Program-made: the position numbers and the translations under genes
Notes under the pieces: generated by a model
The model's database searches: none
Seen by the model: the letters and a program-made list of their open reading frames with translations, nothing else
What the model was told of the DNA's origin: nothing
Shown: positions 18,058-29,301 of the stretch, in pieces
How the letters are laid out: each line of letters begins with the position of its first letter
How positions within the stretch are numbered: position 1 is the stretch's first letter
Origin: an uncultured Anaerolineae bacterium
GTDB lineage: Bacteria; Chloroflexota; Anaerolineae; Aggregatilineales; Phototrophicaceae
DNA: 64,000 bases
Assembly: GCA_937995825.1 (NCBI GenBank)
Contig: CALKJO010000001.1
Location: 124,001 to 188,000 of the forward strand
Reading direction: 5' to 3'

Positions 18058-18494
18058 TGCTGTGTCACCTCTGCCCCGCTGATCGGGTCGATGCGCCGGA
18101 CGAACTTGGTCTTGATCGGCAGCTTATGCGCCGCCAGCCGCAGCGCCTCGCGCGCCTCTTCTTCCGGAATGCCGCCCATCTCGAACAGGATGCGCCCAGG
18201 ACGGACGACAGCGACCCAATACTCAACTGGACCCTTGCCTTTGCCCATGCGCGTCTCGGCGGCGCGTTTGGTGAACGGCTTATCTGGGAAGATGCGAATC
18301 CAAATTTTCCCCCGGCGCTTGACATAGCGCACCATCGTGCGGCGCGCCGACTCGATCTGCCGGCTGGTCAGCCAGACCGGTTCGAGCGCTTGCAGCCCAA
18401 AGTCTCCAAACGCCACCGTTGAGCCGCGATACGCCAAGCCTTTCATCCGCCCGCGCTGCTGCTTGCGGTACTTCACTCGTTTTGGCATCAACAT
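18054..18494 (-). CDS. rplP: 50S ribosomal protein L16
   Basis: 146 residues from the ATG at 18494 ([19 protein letters not shown]); GAGGAGG lies nine bases upstream, so the longer frame is rejected. [33 protein letters not shown] near the end is the L16 signature. L16 organises the tRNA A-site region of the large subunit. Confidence 0.98.
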   Translation of the reverse strand: MLMPKRVKYRKQQRGRMKGLAYRGSTVAFGDFGLQALEPVWLTSRQIESARRTMVRYVKRRGKIWIRIFPDKPFTKRAAETRMGKGKGPVEYWVAVVRPGRILFEMGGIPEEEAREALRLAAHKLPIKTKFVRRIDPISGAEVTQQ

Positions 18495-18529
18495 TGCCGT
18501 ATTCCTCCTCGATCCAACCACGCCCGCCC

Positions 18530-19216
18530 TCATGGGCTGACGTAGGTCTCCTGGCGCTCAGCCGGCTGGGCTTTCTGGTGTTCATCGCGGATGACTTCGC
18601 CCATGTAGACCCACACCTTGATGCCGATGCGGCCGAATGTGGTCAGCGCTTCCGCCTGAGCATAGTCGATATTGGCGCGCAGCGTGTTGCGCGGGACGCG
18701 CCCTTCGCTCTGCCACTCGCGCCGCGCCATGTCCGCGCCTGCCAGACGACCGCTGATCTCAACCTTGACGCCCTGCGCGCCCTGACGCATCGCCTGGCTG
18801 AGCGCGCGCTTGATCGCGCGGCTGTGACCGATGCGGCGCTCAAGCTGACCGGCGATATTCTCCGCGATCAACTGCGCGTCGGTGTCCGGTTTGGCGATCT
18901 CCTCGATCTTGACATGGACTTTTTTGCCCTGCGTCAATTCTTCCAGTCCGCTGCGCAAGTCTTTCACGCCTGCGCCTTTCTGCCCGATCAGGATGCCGGG
19001 GCGCGCGGTGTGAACAGTGATTTGCAGTTGGTTGGACTGCCGCTCGATCTCGATGCGCGAGACGCCCGCCTTATCCACTTTCTTCTTGATGTAGCGGCGG
19101 ATGGCGAAGTCTTCCTGAAGCTGATCGACGTAGTTCTTGCCTTCGGCGTACCAACGCGCGTCCCAATCGCGGTTGATCTTCAGCCGAAATCCAATTGGAT
19201 GGACTTTACGCCCCAT
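18530..19216 (-). CDS. rpsC: 30S ribosomal protein S3
   Basis: 228 residues. It begins [24 protein letters not shown], with the KH domain [21 protein letters not shown] and the C-terminal domain [24 protein letters not shown]3 helps unwind mRNA at the entry channel. Length and order are standard. Confidence 0.98.
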   Translation of the reverse strand: MGRKVHPIGFRLKINRDWDARWYAEGKNYVDQLQEDFAIRRYIKKKVDKAGVSRIEIERQSNQLQITVHTARPGILIGQKGAGVKDLRSGLEELTQGKKVHVKIEEIAKPDTDAQLIAENIAGQLERRIGHSRAIKRALSQAMRQGAQGVKVEISGRLAGADMARREWQSEGRVPRNTLRANIDYAQAEALTTFGRIGIKVWVYMGEVIRDEHQKAQPAERQETYVSP

Positions 19217-19219
19217 CTT

Positions 19220-19558
19220 TTAGCCCTCTCGCTCTGCCAAGATGACAGTCACATGCGACGTGCGCTTTTTGCGCGGCTTATAGCGCCCCCGCGCGCCGGC
19301 TTTGAAGCGCTTGAGCATCGGCCCGCCGTCGGCGTAAATCGTCTTGACGACCATGTTCGACCGTTCCAGGTCAAGGTTGTTTTCTGCATTCGCCAGCGCC
19401 GACTCGACCAGCTTATGGACGATCCGCGCGCCTTTCTGCGGCATATACTCCAGCACGACCAGCGCCTGTTCAGCGCCTAACCCACGCACCTGATCGCACA
19501 CCAGGCGGAGTTTTTGGGGCGAAATGGAGGCATAGCTCCAACGCGCACGCACTTCCAT
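19220..19558 (-). CDS. rplV: 50S ribosomal protein L22
   Basis: 112 residues from the ATG at 19558 (MEVRARWSYASISPQKLRLV); AGGAGG lies upstream, and the longer frame is not L22-like. The tunnel-lining beta hairpin ADGGPMLKRFKAGARGRYKPRKKRTSH is visible near the end; macrolide resistance in other bacteria maps to this loop. Confidence 0.97.
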   Translation of the reverse strand: MEVRARWSYASISPQKLRLVCDQVRGLGAEQALVVLEYMPQKGARIVHKLVESALANAENNLDLERSNMVVKTIYADGGPMLKRFKAGARGRYKPRKKRTSHVTVILAEREG

Positions 19559-19571
19559 GTCCTCAAGCCTC

Positions 19572-19844
19572 CTACTTCTTCTTCTTCTCAACCAGGTGAC
19601 CGCGATACGTCCGCGTCGGTACAAATTCACCCAGCTTGTGACCGACCATATTCTCGGTGATATAGACTGGGATATGGCGATTGCCGTTATGCACCTTGAG
19701 CGTATGCCCGACCATCTGCGGGAAGATCGTGCTGTCGCGGCTCCAGGTGGTGATCATCACCTTGCGATTCTCCGCGTTCAGCTTCTCGATCTTCTTGAGC
19801 AGCTTGATATCGACGTATGGACCTTTTTTTAACGAACGTGACAT
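19572..19844 (-). CDS. rpsS: 30S ribosomal protein S19
   Basis: 90 residues from the ATG at 19844, [19 protein letters not shown]. The signature [20 protein letters not shown] and the ending [12 protein letters not shown] are intact. The open frame continues upstream into rplB in a different frame and is not used. S19 pairs with S13 in the head of the small subunit. Confidence 0.98.
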   Translation of the reverse strand: MSRSLKKGPYVDIKLLKKIEKLNAENRKVMITTWSRDSTIFPQMVGHTLKVHNGNRHIPVYITENMVGHKLGEFVPTRTYRGHLVEKKKK

Positions 19845-19863
19845 GCTTTCATCCTCCGCTGAC

Positions 19864-20697
19864 TTAACGACCTTTACCGCGCCGCCGGACGATGAAATTG
19901 TCGGTGCGCTTGTTTCGGCGCGTGCGCTTGCCCAGCGCCGGCTTGCCCCATGGGGTTTTCGGACCGGGCATACCGATGCCGGAGCGCCCTTCGCCGCCGC
20001 CGTGCGGGTGACCGCCCGGGTCCATCGCGATACCGCGCACTTCAGGACGCCAGCCCATCCAGCGCTTGCGCCCCGCCTTACCCAGCTTGATATTGCCGTG
20101 ATCGGTGTTGCCAACCTGCCCAATCGTCGCCATGCAGCGCTCATGGATCAGCCGGACTTCGCCCGACGGCAGACGCACTTGGGCATACACGCCCTCTTTT
20201 GCCAGAAGCTGCGCCGAGACGCCCGCCGAGCGCGCCAGCTGTCCGCCGTGACCTGGCAGCAGCTCGACGTTGTGAATCTGCGTCCCGACCGGGATATCGC
20301 GGATGTAGAGCGCATTGCCGGGGCGCAGCTCCGCCAGCTCACCGTTGGCGACGCGATCGCCGACTTTCAGCCCCAGCGGCGCGATGATATAGCGATATTC
20401 GCCGTCGTCATATTTGAGCAGGGCGATGCGCGCCGAACGATTCGGATCATACTCAATCGTCTCGACCGTCGCGGCGGCGTCGAACTTGTCGCGTTTGAAG
20501 TCGATCAGCCGGTAACGACGCTTGACACCGCCGCCGCGATGGCGCACCGTGACGCGCCCCAGGTTATTGCGACCGCCGCGCTTGCGCAGCGGCACGGTCA
20601 GCGACCATTTCGGCTCCGAGGCGGTGATGTCCTCGAAGGTGTCCGAAGTCATGCCTCGGCGTCCCGCCGAGGTCGGTTTATAGACTTTGACTGGCAT
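19864..20697 (-). CDS. rplB: 50S ribosomal protein L2
   Basis: 277 residues. [21 protein letters not shown] opens it; the C-terminal peptidyl-transferase-proximal loop reads [22 protein letters not shown] with the conserved histidine. It is required for subunit joining. Three bases follow the rplW stop. Confidence 0.99.
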   Translation of the reverse strand: MPVKVYKPTSAGRRGMTSDTFEDITASEPKWSLTVPLRKRGGRNNLGRVTVRHRGGGVKRRYRLIDFKRDKFDAAATVETIEYDPNRSARIALLKYDDGEYRYIIAPLGLKVGDRVANGELAELRPGNALYIRDIPVGTQIHNVELLPGHGGQLARSAGVSAQLLAKEGVYAQVRLPSGEVRLIHERCMATIGQVGNTDHGNIKLGKAGRKRWMGWRPEVRGIAMDPGGHPHGGGEGRSGIGMPGPKTPWGKPALGKRTRRNKRTDNFIVRRRGKGR

Positions 20698-20699
20698 CG

Positions 20700-20996
20700 T
20701 TATACCTCGAACAAATCGATCTTCTCGCCCTCAGCCAGCGTCACAATCGCTTTCTTCCACTGCGGCGACCGGATGTAAGCGCGGCGACCGCGCATACCGC
20801 GCTTTGCCGGGACGATCATCGTGTTGACCGCGACGACCTTCTTCTCAAAGATGATCTCGACGGCTTCCTTGATCTGGCGCTTGTTGGCGTTGGGCGCGAC
20901 CTCGAACACATACTGATTGCAGTCGCTGATCATCCCGTTGGTTTTTTCAGACACAATCGGGCGGATCAGCACATCGTAGAGATTGATCTCCGCCAT
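20700..20996 (-). CDS. rplW: 50S ribosomal protein L23
   Basis: 98 residues with [19 protein letters not shown], then [29 protein letters not shown]23 is the docking site at the exit tunnel for trigger factor and SRP. Confidence 0.98.
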   Translation of the reverse strand: MAEINLYDVLIRPIVSEKTNGMISDCNQYVFEVAPNANKRQIKEAVEIIFEKKVVAVNTMIVPAKRGMRGRRAYIRSPQWKKAIVTLAEGEKIDLFEV

Positions 20997-20999
20997 GAG

Positions 21000-21629
21000 T
21001 TATTTCTTCCCCCAGATTGAGACGATCACGTCGAGCGCATCGAGCGGGACAATCACCTTGTCGTAATAGAGCAGGTCGCGGATGTTGAGATATTCGGCGC
21101 GCAGCGTTTTAGCGTCCGCCAGGTTGTTGACGCTGCGCTGCACGTTCTCATCGCGCGCGCCCAGCAGCACCAGCTTCTTCGACGCATCGCCAGCGATATT
21201 CTTCAGCACCGCCTGCATCGCCTTAGTCTTAGGCGTGTCCACGCTCAGCTGATCCACAAACACGAGCTGGTTATCTGCCAGCAGCGCGCTCAAAGCGGAG
21301 CGGATCGCGCCGCGCCGCATCTTCTTCGGCATGTCCTGCGTGTAATCACGCGGACGCGGACCCATCGGGCGACCGCCGCCGACGAACTGAGTTGCGCTAT
21401 GCGACCCATGACGCGCACGCCCGGTGTGCTTTTGGCGGTACATCTTTTTCCCCGTCAGGCTGACTTCGCCGCGCCGCTGCACCTTGTGCGTTCCCAAGCG
21501 GGCATTCGCCATCTGGCGCACATACGCCTGATGCATCAGCCCTTTACTGACCTTGACCGCGAAAATATCGGCGGGCAGCTCAATGGTCTTGACCTGCTTG
21601 CCGTTCATATCCAGCACTGGAACTTGCAT
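21000..21629 (-). CDS. rplD: 50S ribosomal protein L4
   Basis: 209 residues. The tunnel loop TGKKMYRQKHTGRARHGSHSATQFVGGGRPMGPRPRDY is present, and the end is LDALDVIVSIWGKK. In enterobacteria L4 represses this operon; no matching leader is visible here. Confidence 0.98.
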   Translation of the reverse strand: MQVPVLDMNGKQVKTIELPADIFAVKVSKGLMHQAYVRQMANARLGTHKVQRRGEVSLTGKKMYRQKHTGRARHGSHSATQFVGGGRPMGPRPRDYTQDMPKKMRRGAIRSALSALLADNQLVFVDQLSVDTPKTKAMQAVLKNIAGDASKKLVLLGARDENVQRSVNNLADAKTLRAEYLNIRDLLYYDKVIVPLDALDVIVSIWGKK

Positions 21630-21647
21630 CGCTGTCTCTCCTTGCGA

Positions 21648-22286
21648 CTAACGGCGGCGCTTACGCGCTGGCTTGATCATGACGATGCCACCGTTCGCGC
21701 CGGGGACTGAACCCCGCACAGCGATCAAGTTGCGTTCGGGATCGACCAGCGCCACTTCGAGATTCTGCGCCGTCACGCGGTCGTTGCCCATCCGTCCCGC
21801 CATCCGCTGACCAGGGTAGGTGCGTCCGGGAGTGGTGGTTGAACCGACTGAGCCGGGCGCGCGCTCGCGGTCGCTCTGACCGTGCGTCTTCGGCTGCCGG
21901 TGGAAGCCGTGCCGCTTGATCGTGCCGGCGAAGCCGCGCCCTTTGCTGATCCCGATCACATCGACGCGCTCGTTGACGTTGAACACGTCGGCTTTGATCT
22001 CATCGCCTTCTTTTACATCGACCTCGCCATCCTTGATGCGAAATTCGCGCAGATGGCGCAGCGCCGGCAGGTTGTTGCGTTTCAGATGCCCGAGCTGACC
22101 GCGCGTCAGGCGGGTCGGCTTGGTCTCACCAAATCCGAGCTGAACGGCGACATAGCCATGTTTTTCCGCCGTCCGCACTTCTGTGACGTAACAGGGACCC
22201 GCTTCGATGACCGTGACGGGGATGACATTCCCATTGGGGTCAAAAATCTGGGTCATGCCCACTTTTTTGCCGATTATGCCCTTCAT
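21648..22286 (-). CDS. rplC: 50S ribosomal protein L3
   Basis: 212 residues from the ATG at 22286, [20 protein letters not shown], preceded by CGGAGGACGT. The frame extends upstream through rpsJ, but in a different frame from it, and is rejected. [30 protein letters not shown] is the L3 loop near the peptidyl-transferase centre, including the glutamine that is methylated in other bacteria. Confidence 0.98.
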   Translation of the reverse strand: MKGIIGKKVGMTQIFDPNGNVIPVTVIEAGPCYVTEVRTAEKHGYVAVQLGFGETKPTRLTRGQLGHLKRNNLPALRHLREFRIKDGEVDVKEGDEIKADVFNVNERVDVIGISKGRGFAGTIKRHGFHRQPKTHGQSDRERAPGSVGSTTTPGRTYPGQRMAGRMGNDRVTAQNLEVALVDPERNLIAVRGSVPGANGGIVMIKPARKRRR

Positions 22287-22362
22287 ACGTCCTCCGAATG
22301 GGCTTTCATTTGACGATACGTTCTCGCATTGGCGGGCGGCACATCCCGCATACGAGCCTGGG

Positions 22363-22668
22363 TTACAGCTTGATTTCGATATCGACACCCGCCGGCAGGT
22401 TGAGCTTCATCAGCGTGTCGATGGTCTTGGTATCAGGATTCAGCACGTCGATCAGCCGCTTATGCGTGCGAATCTCAAAATGCTCCTGCGAGTCTTTATC
22501 GATGAACGGCGACCGGCGAACAGTGAACCGCTCGATGCGGGTTGGCAGCGGGACAGGACCCACCACACGCGCGCCGGTGCGTTCTGCCGTTTCGACGATT
22601 TTCTGCGCCGACTGGTCGATGACGCGGTGGTCATACGCCTTTAGGCGAATACGGATTTTGTTCTTCAC
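22363..22668 (-). CDS. rpsJ: 30S ribosomal protein S10 (NusE)
   Basis: 101 residues starting with GTG ([20 protein letters not shown]), with AGGGTGAA upstream. [40 protein letters not shown] is diagnostic. S10 also acts as NusE in antitermination. A 7-bp GC hairpin separates it from tuf. Confidence 0.98.
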   Translation of the reverse strand: MKNKIRIRLKAYDHRVIDQSAQKIVETAERTGARVVGPVPLPTRIERFTVRRSPFIDKDSQEHFEIRTHKRLIDVLNPDTKTIDTLMKLNLPAGVDIEIKL

Positions 22669-22693
22669 TTCACCCTGCCTTAACAGAAGGATA

Positions 22694-22714
22694 GGGGCGC
22701 CTGTAACGCGCCCC
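22694..22714 (-). terminator. GC-rich hairpin between tuf and rpsJ
   Basis: GGGGCGC and GCGCCCC form a perfect 7-bp stem with a 7-base loop, 25 bases after the tuf stop. No clear T-run follows on the minus strand, so it may be a partial terminator or a processing and stability hairpin that lets tuf accumulate over the downstream genes. Confidence 0.45.
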
Positions 22715-22738
22715 CATCCAATACTCGATTGACTGCGA

Positions 22739-23935
<1,197 letters not shown>

Positions 23936-24013
23936 TGCTCACTGTCCTTTTTGACTGTTCTTTGCTTTGTCTCGGATAACACCTTTTGGATCAGGGGCTT
24001 GCGCTCCATCACC

Positions 24014-24032
24014 GGGGCGAGTTTTTCGCCCC
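24014..24032 (-). terminator. GC-rich hairpin between fusA and tuf
   Basis: GGGGCGA-5 bases-TCGCCCC is a perfect 7-bp stem just after the fusA stop. Like the hairpin after tuf, it lacks a T-run on the minus strand. Read-through to tuf is expected; a role in differential expression is inference. Confidence 0.45.
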
Positions 24033-24042
24033 TCTACCAAGA

Positions 24043-26166
24043 TTACGCGCTGCCCTTGATCACTTCATCAGCGATGTTTTGGGGCGCGATGGCATACCTA
24101 TCGAATTCCATCGTGAAACTGCCGCGTCCCTGGGTCATGTTGCGGATGTCGGTCGCGTACCCGAACATCTGCGCCAGCGGCACTTGCGCCCGAACCGAAG
24201 TCGCGCCGCCGCTGCGCGGTTCCATGCCCAGAATCGTGCCGCGCCGCGATGACAGGTCACCGATGATCGTCCCGGTGTACTCCTCCGGCACCACCACCTC
24301 CACCTTCATTATCGGTTCCATGATGGCGGGCTTGGCTTTCTGAACGCCTTCTTTAAGGCACATCGAACCGGCAATCTTGAAGGCGATTTCGCTGGAGTCC
24401 ACTTCATGGAAAGCGCCATCGACCAGCGTCGCCTTGACACCGACAACTGGGTAACCCGCCAGCACGCCGCCAGCAGCCGCCTCGCGAACGCCGTTTTCAG
24501 TCGGTTTGATGAACTCTTTGGGGATCGCGCCGCCTTTGATCGCGTCGATGAACAGCAAATCCTGTTTCTCGGCGCGCCCTTCAGCGGCAAGCGCGTAATC
24601 CTCTTCGGTCATCGGCTCGAACTCGATCACGACGCGGGCATACTGACCGGAACCGCCGGTCTGGCGCTTGAAAGTGGTATCGACGCGCGCCGAGCGGGTG
24701 ATCGTCTCGCGATACGCCACGCGCGGACGCCCCACCGTCGCCTGCACGCCGAATTCGCGCTGCATCCGGTCAACCAGGATTTCCAGGTGCAGCTCGCCCA
24801 TGCCGGCGATCTTGGTCTGACCGAGCTTCTCATCGACTTCGATCTTGAAGGTTGGGTCTTCTTCCGCCAGACGACGCAGCGCGACGCCCATCTTGTCCTG
24901 ATCTGCCTTGCTGTTCGGCTCAATGGCGACCTGGATCACGGGTTCGGGGAAGCTGATCTTTTCCAGCACAATTGGCTTATCGGGATCGCAGAGCGTATCG
25001 CCGGTGAAGCTGTCCTTGAGCGCCAGCACCGCCGCAATATCGCCCGCGTGGACTTCTTCAACATCCTCGCGCTTATCAGCGAACATCCGGACGATGCGCC
25101 CGATGCGCTCACGAGTCCCTTTGGTCGAGTTGAGCAGAGTCGTGCCGGCTCTCACAACGCCGGAATAGACGCGGAAGAACGCCAGCCGACCGACATACGG
25201 ATCGGTTAGGATTTTGAAGACCAGCGCGGTCGTCGGTTCATCATCGCTCGCCTGGCGCACCAGCTCCTCATCGGTCTTGGGATGCGTCCCGCGCACTGGG
25301 GGGATGTCCAGCGGCGAAGGCAGCAGCTCGACGATCTTGTCCAGCATCAACTGGACGCCCTTGTTCTTCAACGCCGATCCACACAGCACCGGATGCACCT
25401 TGCCGGCGATGGTCGCGGCGCGCAGCGCGCCCATCAGCTCGTCCTCGGTGATCTCCTCGCCCATCAGGTACTTCTCGGTCAGGAAATCATCATTTTCGAC
25501 GACTTTCTCGATCATCTCGGCGCGGCGCGTCTCCGCTTCTTCGCGCAGATGTTCTGGAATCGGATGGCGCTCAATCGCTGTCCCCAGATCATCGCCGTAG
25601 GTGACCAGCTCCATCTTAATCAAATCGACGATGCCGGAAAAATCTGCGCCTTCGCCATCAGGAAACTGCAGCGGAACTGGATTGCCGCCGAGCCGCTCGA
25701 CGATCATATCGACGCAGCGCTGGAAATTCGCCCCTGTGCGATCCATCTTGTTGACGAAACAGATGCGCGGCACGCCGTAGTTGTTCGCCTGACGCCAAAC
25801 CGTCTCCGACTGCGGTTCGACGCCAGCCACACCGTCGAACACGACCACGCCGCCATCCAGCACGCGCAGACTGCGCTGCACTTCAGCGGTGAAGTCCACG
25901 TGACCGGGCGTGTCGATCACGTTGATCTGATGTCCCTTCCATGAAGCCGTGATCGCAGCGGCAGTGATCGTGATGCCGCGCTCGCGTTCCTGCTCCATGT
26001 AGTCGGTGGTCGCCGCGCCTTCATGCACTTCGCCGATCTTATGTACCATGCCCGTGTAATACAACACGCGCTCAGTCGTGGTGGTTTTGCCCGCGTCGAT
26101 GTGAGCGATGATTCCGATGTTGCGAACTTTGCTCAGATCGAGGGCGCTTTCCGTTTTCTTCGCCAT
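24043..26166 (-). CDS. fusA: Elongation factor G
   Basis: 707 residues, full length, with five domains. G1 is [19 protein letters not shown], switch [15 protein letters not shown]3 [14 protein letters not shown] and G4 [10 protein letters not shown]. The domain IV tip region is near [16 protein letters not shown] and the C-terminus is [15 protein letters not shown]. It catalyses translocation and, with RRF, ribosome recycling. Confidence 0.99.
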   Translation of the reverse strand: MAKKTESALDLSKVRNIGIIAHIDAGKTTTTERVLYYTGMVHKIGEVHEGAATTDYMEQERERGITITAAAITASWKGHQINVIDTPGHVDFTAEVQRSLRVLDGGVVVFDGVAGVEPQSETVWRQANNYGVPRICFVNKMDRTGANFQRCVDMIVERLGGNPVPLQFPDGEGADFSGIVDLIKMELVTYGDDLGTAIERHPIPEHLREEAETRRAEMIEKVVENDDFLTEKYLMGEEITEDELMGALRAATIAGKVHPVLCGSALKNKGVQLMLDKIVELLPSPLDIPPVRGTHPKTDEELVRQASDDEPTTALVFKILTDPYVGRLAFFRVYSGVVRAGTTLLNSTKGTRERIGRIVRMFADKREDVEEVHAGDIAAVLALKDSFTGDTLCDPDKPIVLEKISFPEPVIQVAIEPNSKADQDKMGVALRRLAEEDPTFKIEVDEKLGQTKIAGMGELHLEILVDRMQREFGVQATVGRPRVAYRETITRSARVDTTFKRQTGGSGQYARVVIEFEPMTEEDYALAAEGRAEKQDLLFIDAIKGGAIPKEFIKPTENGVREAAAGGVLAGYPVVGVKATLVDGAFHEVDSSEIAFKIAGSMCLKEGVQKAKPAIMEPIMKVEVVVPEEYTGTIIGDLSSRRGTILGMEPRSGGATSVRAQVPLAQMFGYATDIRNMTQGRGSFTMEFDRYAIAPQNIADEVIKGSA

Positions 26167-26191
26167 CTCCGCTCAACCCTGACCTTCCAGA

Positions 26192-26659
26192 TTATCTGAA
26201 ATGCGCGAAAGCGCGGTTGGCTTCCGCCATACGATGGGTGTCGTCTTTCTTCTTGACCGATGCGCCCTGTCCGCTGGCAGCATCCATCAGTTCATTGGCG
26301 AGCTTTTCGGACATACCGCGTCCACCACGATTGCGCGCATTTTCAAGCAGCCAGCGCATCGCCAGCGTGATCCCGCGCTCTGCTGGCACATCGACCGGCA
26401 CTTGATAAGTCGAGCCGCCGACCCGCATCGGCTTGACTTCAACCGACGGGATCACATTGCGCAGACCCTGCTCCATCACTTCAATTGGATTGCGCTTCAA
26501 TTTTGCCTCGATGATATCGAGCGCCTCATACATAATCCTCTGCGCCGTGCTTTTCTTGCCGCCGCGCATCATCCGGTTGATCAGCATCGCCACCGTCAGG
26601 CTGTTATACTTGTTATCCGGCGGTATGACGCGCTTAGGTGGGCTGTTTCGTCTTGGCAT
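26192..26659 (-). CDS. rpsG: 30S ribosomal protein S7
   Basis: 155 residues, MPRRNSPPKRVIPPDNKYNS, with MRGGKKSTAQRIMYEALDII and RVGGSTYQVPVDVPAERGITLAMRWL. S7 nucleates the head of the small subunit near the E site. Three bases follow the rpsL stop. Confidence 0.98.
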   Translation of the reverse strand: MPRRNSPPKRVIPPDNKYNSLTVAMLINRMMRGGKKSTAQRIMYEALDIIEAKLKRNPIEVMEQGLRNVIPSVEVKPMRVGGSTYQVPVDVPAERGITLAMRWLLENARNRGGRGMSEKLANELMDAASGQGASVKKKDDTHRMAEANRAFAHFR

Positions 26660-26662
26660 CGC

Positions 26663-27130
26663 TTACTTCTTCCCTTTCGCGGGCGCGCCTTTGCCCGCCG
26701 CGGCGGGCTGACCCGGCTTCGGGCGCTTCGAGCCGTATTTGCTGCGCCCCTGCTGGCGATTCTTGACCCCGTCGGTGTCCAGCGTGCCGCGCACGATATG
26801 GTAGCGAACCCCAGGCAGGTCTTTCACACGACCACCGCGCACCAGCACCACGCTGTGTTCCTGCAAGCTGTGTCCTTCGCCCGGGATATACGCTGTCACT
26901 TCGATCTGATTTGACAGGCGGACGCGAGCAACTTTTCGAAGCGCCGAATTCGGCTTCTTCGGCGTCATGGTTTTGACGACCGTGCAGACCCCACGCTTCT
27001 GCGGTGACCCCTTTTTGGTGCGGGTGCGCCGCTGATCGAAAATGTTGAGCGCATACTGCAGCGCAGGCGCTTTGCTTTTGCTTTTCTTCGCCTTGCGCCC
27101 CTTACGCACCAATTGATTGATTGTGGGCAT
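26663..27130 (-). CDS. rpsL: 30S ribosomal protein S12
   Basis: 155 residues, longer than the usual 124-137 because of a Lys/Gly/Ala tail ([18 protein letters not shown]). The decoding-centre loops [15 protein letters not shown] and [19 protein letters not shown] are wild type for streptomycin sensitivity. GGAG lies seven bases before the ATG. First gene of the block, about 310 bases behind the promoter. Confidence 0.98.
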   Translation of the reverse strand: MPTINQLVRKGRKAKKSKSKAPALQYALNIFDQRRTRTKKGSPQKRGVCTVVKTMTPKKPNSALRKVARVRLSNQIEVTAYIPGEGHSLQEHSVVLVRGGRVKDLPGVRYHIVRGTLDTDGVKNRQQGRSKYGSKRPKPGQPAAAGKGAPAKGKK

Positions 27131-27231
27131 ACATTTCTCCGAACTTAAGCTTTTAACCTACAGCGGCGCGCGACCAGCCTGCATCGGCTTTTGTTGCGCT
27201 TAGCTGCCGGCTAAACGCTCTCCAGACATGC

Positions 27232-27264
27232 AAAAAGGCGCTCTTATATAAATGCAAAGACGCC
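27232..27264 (-). terminator. Terminator-like hairpin in the rpsL leader (possible attenuator)
   Basis: On the minus strand GGCGTCTT (27257-27264) pairs with AAGA-G-CGCC (27237-27245) through eight pairs with one bulged G and an 11-base AT-rich loop, followed directly by TTTTT (27232-27236). It lies about 200 bases after the predicted transcription start and 100 bases before rpsL. Two more small hairpins lie upstream (27304-27319, 27330-27346). An intrinsic terminator inside a leader suggests attenuation. Confidence 0.55.
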
Positions 27265-27445
27265 CCTATGCGAATGATCGTTGCGACGGGCTATACCGCC
27301 TGGAGCATGAACGCATGCTTAGACAGGGCGCTGCACTGCAAGCAGCAGGCGGACGCTTTCGCCACCCTATACTCACGCCGGCGCGCCATTGCCTCCGCGA
27401 AGCCCGCGCTGCTGGAGGGTGTGCGCTTTTGTGATTGATGCCAGA

Positions 27446-27473
27446 ATGATAGCAGAGGGCGCGCCAGAGTCAA
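27446..27473 (-). promoter_or_regulatory. Promoter of the rpsL-rpsG-fusA-tuf operon
   Basis: Minus-strand TTGACT (27468-27473), a 16-base spacer and TATCAT (27446-27451). Transcription would begin near 27439 and give a leader of about 310 bases. This is the best -35/-10 pair in the 417-base gap between rpsL and the divergent peptidase gene. Confidence 0.65.
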
Positions 27474-27534
27474 GGGGAGAGGGGCGTGGAGCAGCCGCCT
27501 GATGAACACCATGCTTTCAGCGCCGCGCTTGTGC

Positions 27535-27540
27535 TAGAAT
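27535..27540 (+). promoter_or_regulatory. Extended -10 element of the M28 peptidase gene
   Basis: TGC-TAGAAT ends at 27540, only seven bases before the ATG at 27548. The predicted transcription start is within a base or two of the start codon, so the mRNA may be leaderless. No Shine-Dalgarno sequence is seen. The -35 region is poor. Confidence 0.5.
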
Positions 27541-27547
27541 CAGCGTG

Positions 27548-28987
27548 ATGAAAACACAATCCCTTGTCCCCTTGTTGATTCCGGCATTCGTGCTGCTGAT
27601 GCTGGCGCTTGCCGCTCTGGCATGTAACCTGACGGAGTCCGGCGCGCCGCCCACGCTGGTTGCGCGCCCAACTTCGACGCCGCCGCCGACCATTGGTTAC
27701 GCGACGCTCGCTCCGAATGAACTGCCCAGCGCCGCCACTTTCGTTGCGCCCGCCGCCGCCTCGGTTGGCGCGCCCGATCTAAGCGCTCCAGGCGCGCCGC
27801 GCAGCGATATCGCCCTGCTCAATCTGATCAATCAGGTCGATGTCGGTCGGCTGATGAGCCATGTTCAGGCGCTTCAGGATATGGGAACGCGCCATGTCAA
27901 TTCGGGCTATGGGGCATTCGGGCGCGGCATCGGCGGCGCCTATGACTACATCACGCGCCAGTTCGAGCAGATTCGCGATGCGTCGCGGGGGAATTTTGTT
28001 GTCCTGCCGCCGCATGAGTTTGCCGTCAGCTATGAAGGCGTCGATTCCGTCGGTCGCAATATCGTTGGCGTCCTCCAGGGGACGGAGACTGGCGCAGGGA
28101 TCATCCTGCTCGGCGCGCATTACGACAGCATCACGATCAACTTTGCCGATGCCAGCGCGTATGCGCCCGGAGCCAACGACAATGCCAGCGGCACAGCGGC
28201 ATTGATTGAGATCGCACGGGTCATGAGCCAGCGTCCCCATCGGGCAACGGTGATGTTTGTCGCTTTTTCCGCCGAGGAGATCGGACGCAAAGGCAGCCAG
28301 GCGTTTGTGCAGGATTATCTGACGCCGTTCAACATCCGCATCGACGCCATGCTCAACATGGACATCATCGGCAGCAGCACCGGACCCGATGGCGCGCTCG
28401 ATGACCGCCGCATCCGCGTGTATTCCGCGCCACCCAACGAATCGCCGTCGCGCCAGCTCGCGCGCGCCCTCAACCTGATCGCTTTTCATCACGTGCCGGG
28501 GATGGAGATAGTGCTTCAGAATGAGATAGATCGCGCCGGGCGCTACAGCGATCACATGTCGTTCAGTGAAGCCGGCTTTCCGGCTGTCCGCTTCATTGAG
28601 ATGATCGAAAATCCGAACCGTAACCACAATAACGCTGACACGCTGGACGGGATTCGCCCGGAATATCTGCTGCGCGCCACGCAAACGATCCTCGCCGGGG
28701 CGACTTCGCTGGCGGATGGACTGCGCCCGCCGCGCAATCTCTCGCTGCGCGCTGAGGGCGGCGGACTGCGGACGCTGCTCTGGGAGCGCGTGCCAGCGGC
28801 GCGCAGCTATCTGGTCGCGCTGCGGCGTCCGGGTTCGCTGATCTACGATCAGTATTTCGAGACGATAGAAACCAGCGTGATCTGGGATCAGTTCACGGCG
28901 GATCGCTGGGTTGGGCTGGCGATTGCCGCCAAAGACAGCGCCGGCATGATGGGTCCCTTATCGACCGAATATCCGGTAGGGAGCTGA
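27548..28987 (+). CDS. M28 family zinc peptidase, predicted lipoprotein
   Basis: 479 residues from the ATG at 27548 (a GTG codon precedes it). Residues 1-26 are a signal peptide ending in a lipobox-like ALAC with Cys26. A Pro/Thr linker runs to about 75. The M28 aminopeptidase domain (about 95-390) shows the di-zinc ligands His191 (GAHYDS), Asp211 (GANDNASG), Glu243/244 (SAEEIG), Asp272 (NMDIIG) and His360 (NRNHNNADT). The last 80 residues look like an Ig/fibronectin-type beta domain. It is probably anchored outside the membrane and digests peptides. It heads a rightward operon. Confidence 0.9.
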   Translation: MKTQSLVPLLIPAFVLLMLALAALACNLTESGAPPTLVARPTSTPPPTIGYATLAPNELPSAATFVAPAAASVGAPDLSAPGAPRSDIALLNLINQVDVGRLMSHVQALQDMGTRHVNSGYGAFGRGIGGAYDYITRQFEQIRDASRGNFVVLPPHEFAVSYEGVDSVGRNIVGVLQGTETGAGIILLGAHYDSITINFADASAYAPGANDNASGTAALIEIARVMSQRPHRATVMFVAFSAEEIGRKGSQAFVQDYLTPFNIRIDAMLNMDIIGSSTGPDGALDDRRIRVYSAPPNESPSRQLARALNLIAFHHVPGMEIVLQNEIDRAGRYSDHMSFSEAGFPAVRFIEMIENPNRNHNNADTLDGIRPEYLLRATQTILAGATSLADGLRPPRNLSLRAEGGGLRTLLWERVPAARSYLVALRRPGSLIYDQYFETIETSVIWDQFTADRWVGLAIAAKDSAGMMGPLSTEYPVGS

Positions 28988-28992
28988 GGGAA

Positions 28993-29301
28993 ATGTCGGA
29001 CGAGATGATCTCCCCAGAGCAGGCGCGCCAACTGCTGGATCGCGCCATGCGCGAGACGCTCGGCGAAGACTGGCAGGATGAAGACAGCGGCTGGCAGCTC
29101 ATCACTGGACATGACTACATGGCGCGGGTGACGCGCGGGCGAGTCAATATCGATTTCTACGTCGATCTGCTCGGTCAGGTGACGATTGAGAAGAAAACCA
29201 TCAACGCTGCGCAGTCCAGCGGCTGGACGCTGGCGCTGACGCTGCTGCTGCTGTCGCTCGGCATTGCCTACCTGATGGCGAGGGCGGTCGGATGGCTCTG
29301 A
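28993..29301 (+). CDS. Small membrane-anchored protein of unknown function
   Basis: 102 residues. An acidic soluble part (residues 1-73: SPEQARQLLDRAMRETLG, then ARVTRGRVNIDFYVDLLGQV) is followed by one hydrophobic helix at about 77-101. I do not recognise the family. It starts five bases after the peptidase stop and overlaps the next gene by 10 bases, so it belongs to this operon. Confidence 0.7.
   Translation: MSDEMISPEQARQLLDRAMRETLGEDWQDEDSGWQLITGHDYMARVTRGRVNIDFYVDLLGQVTIEKKTINAAQSSGWTLALTLLLLSLGIAYLMARAVGWL

Noticed and set aside
27252..27434. A 60-codon plus-strand frame opposite the rpsL leader
   Set aside because: Lies over the leader hairpins, lacks an SD and reads like chance coding.
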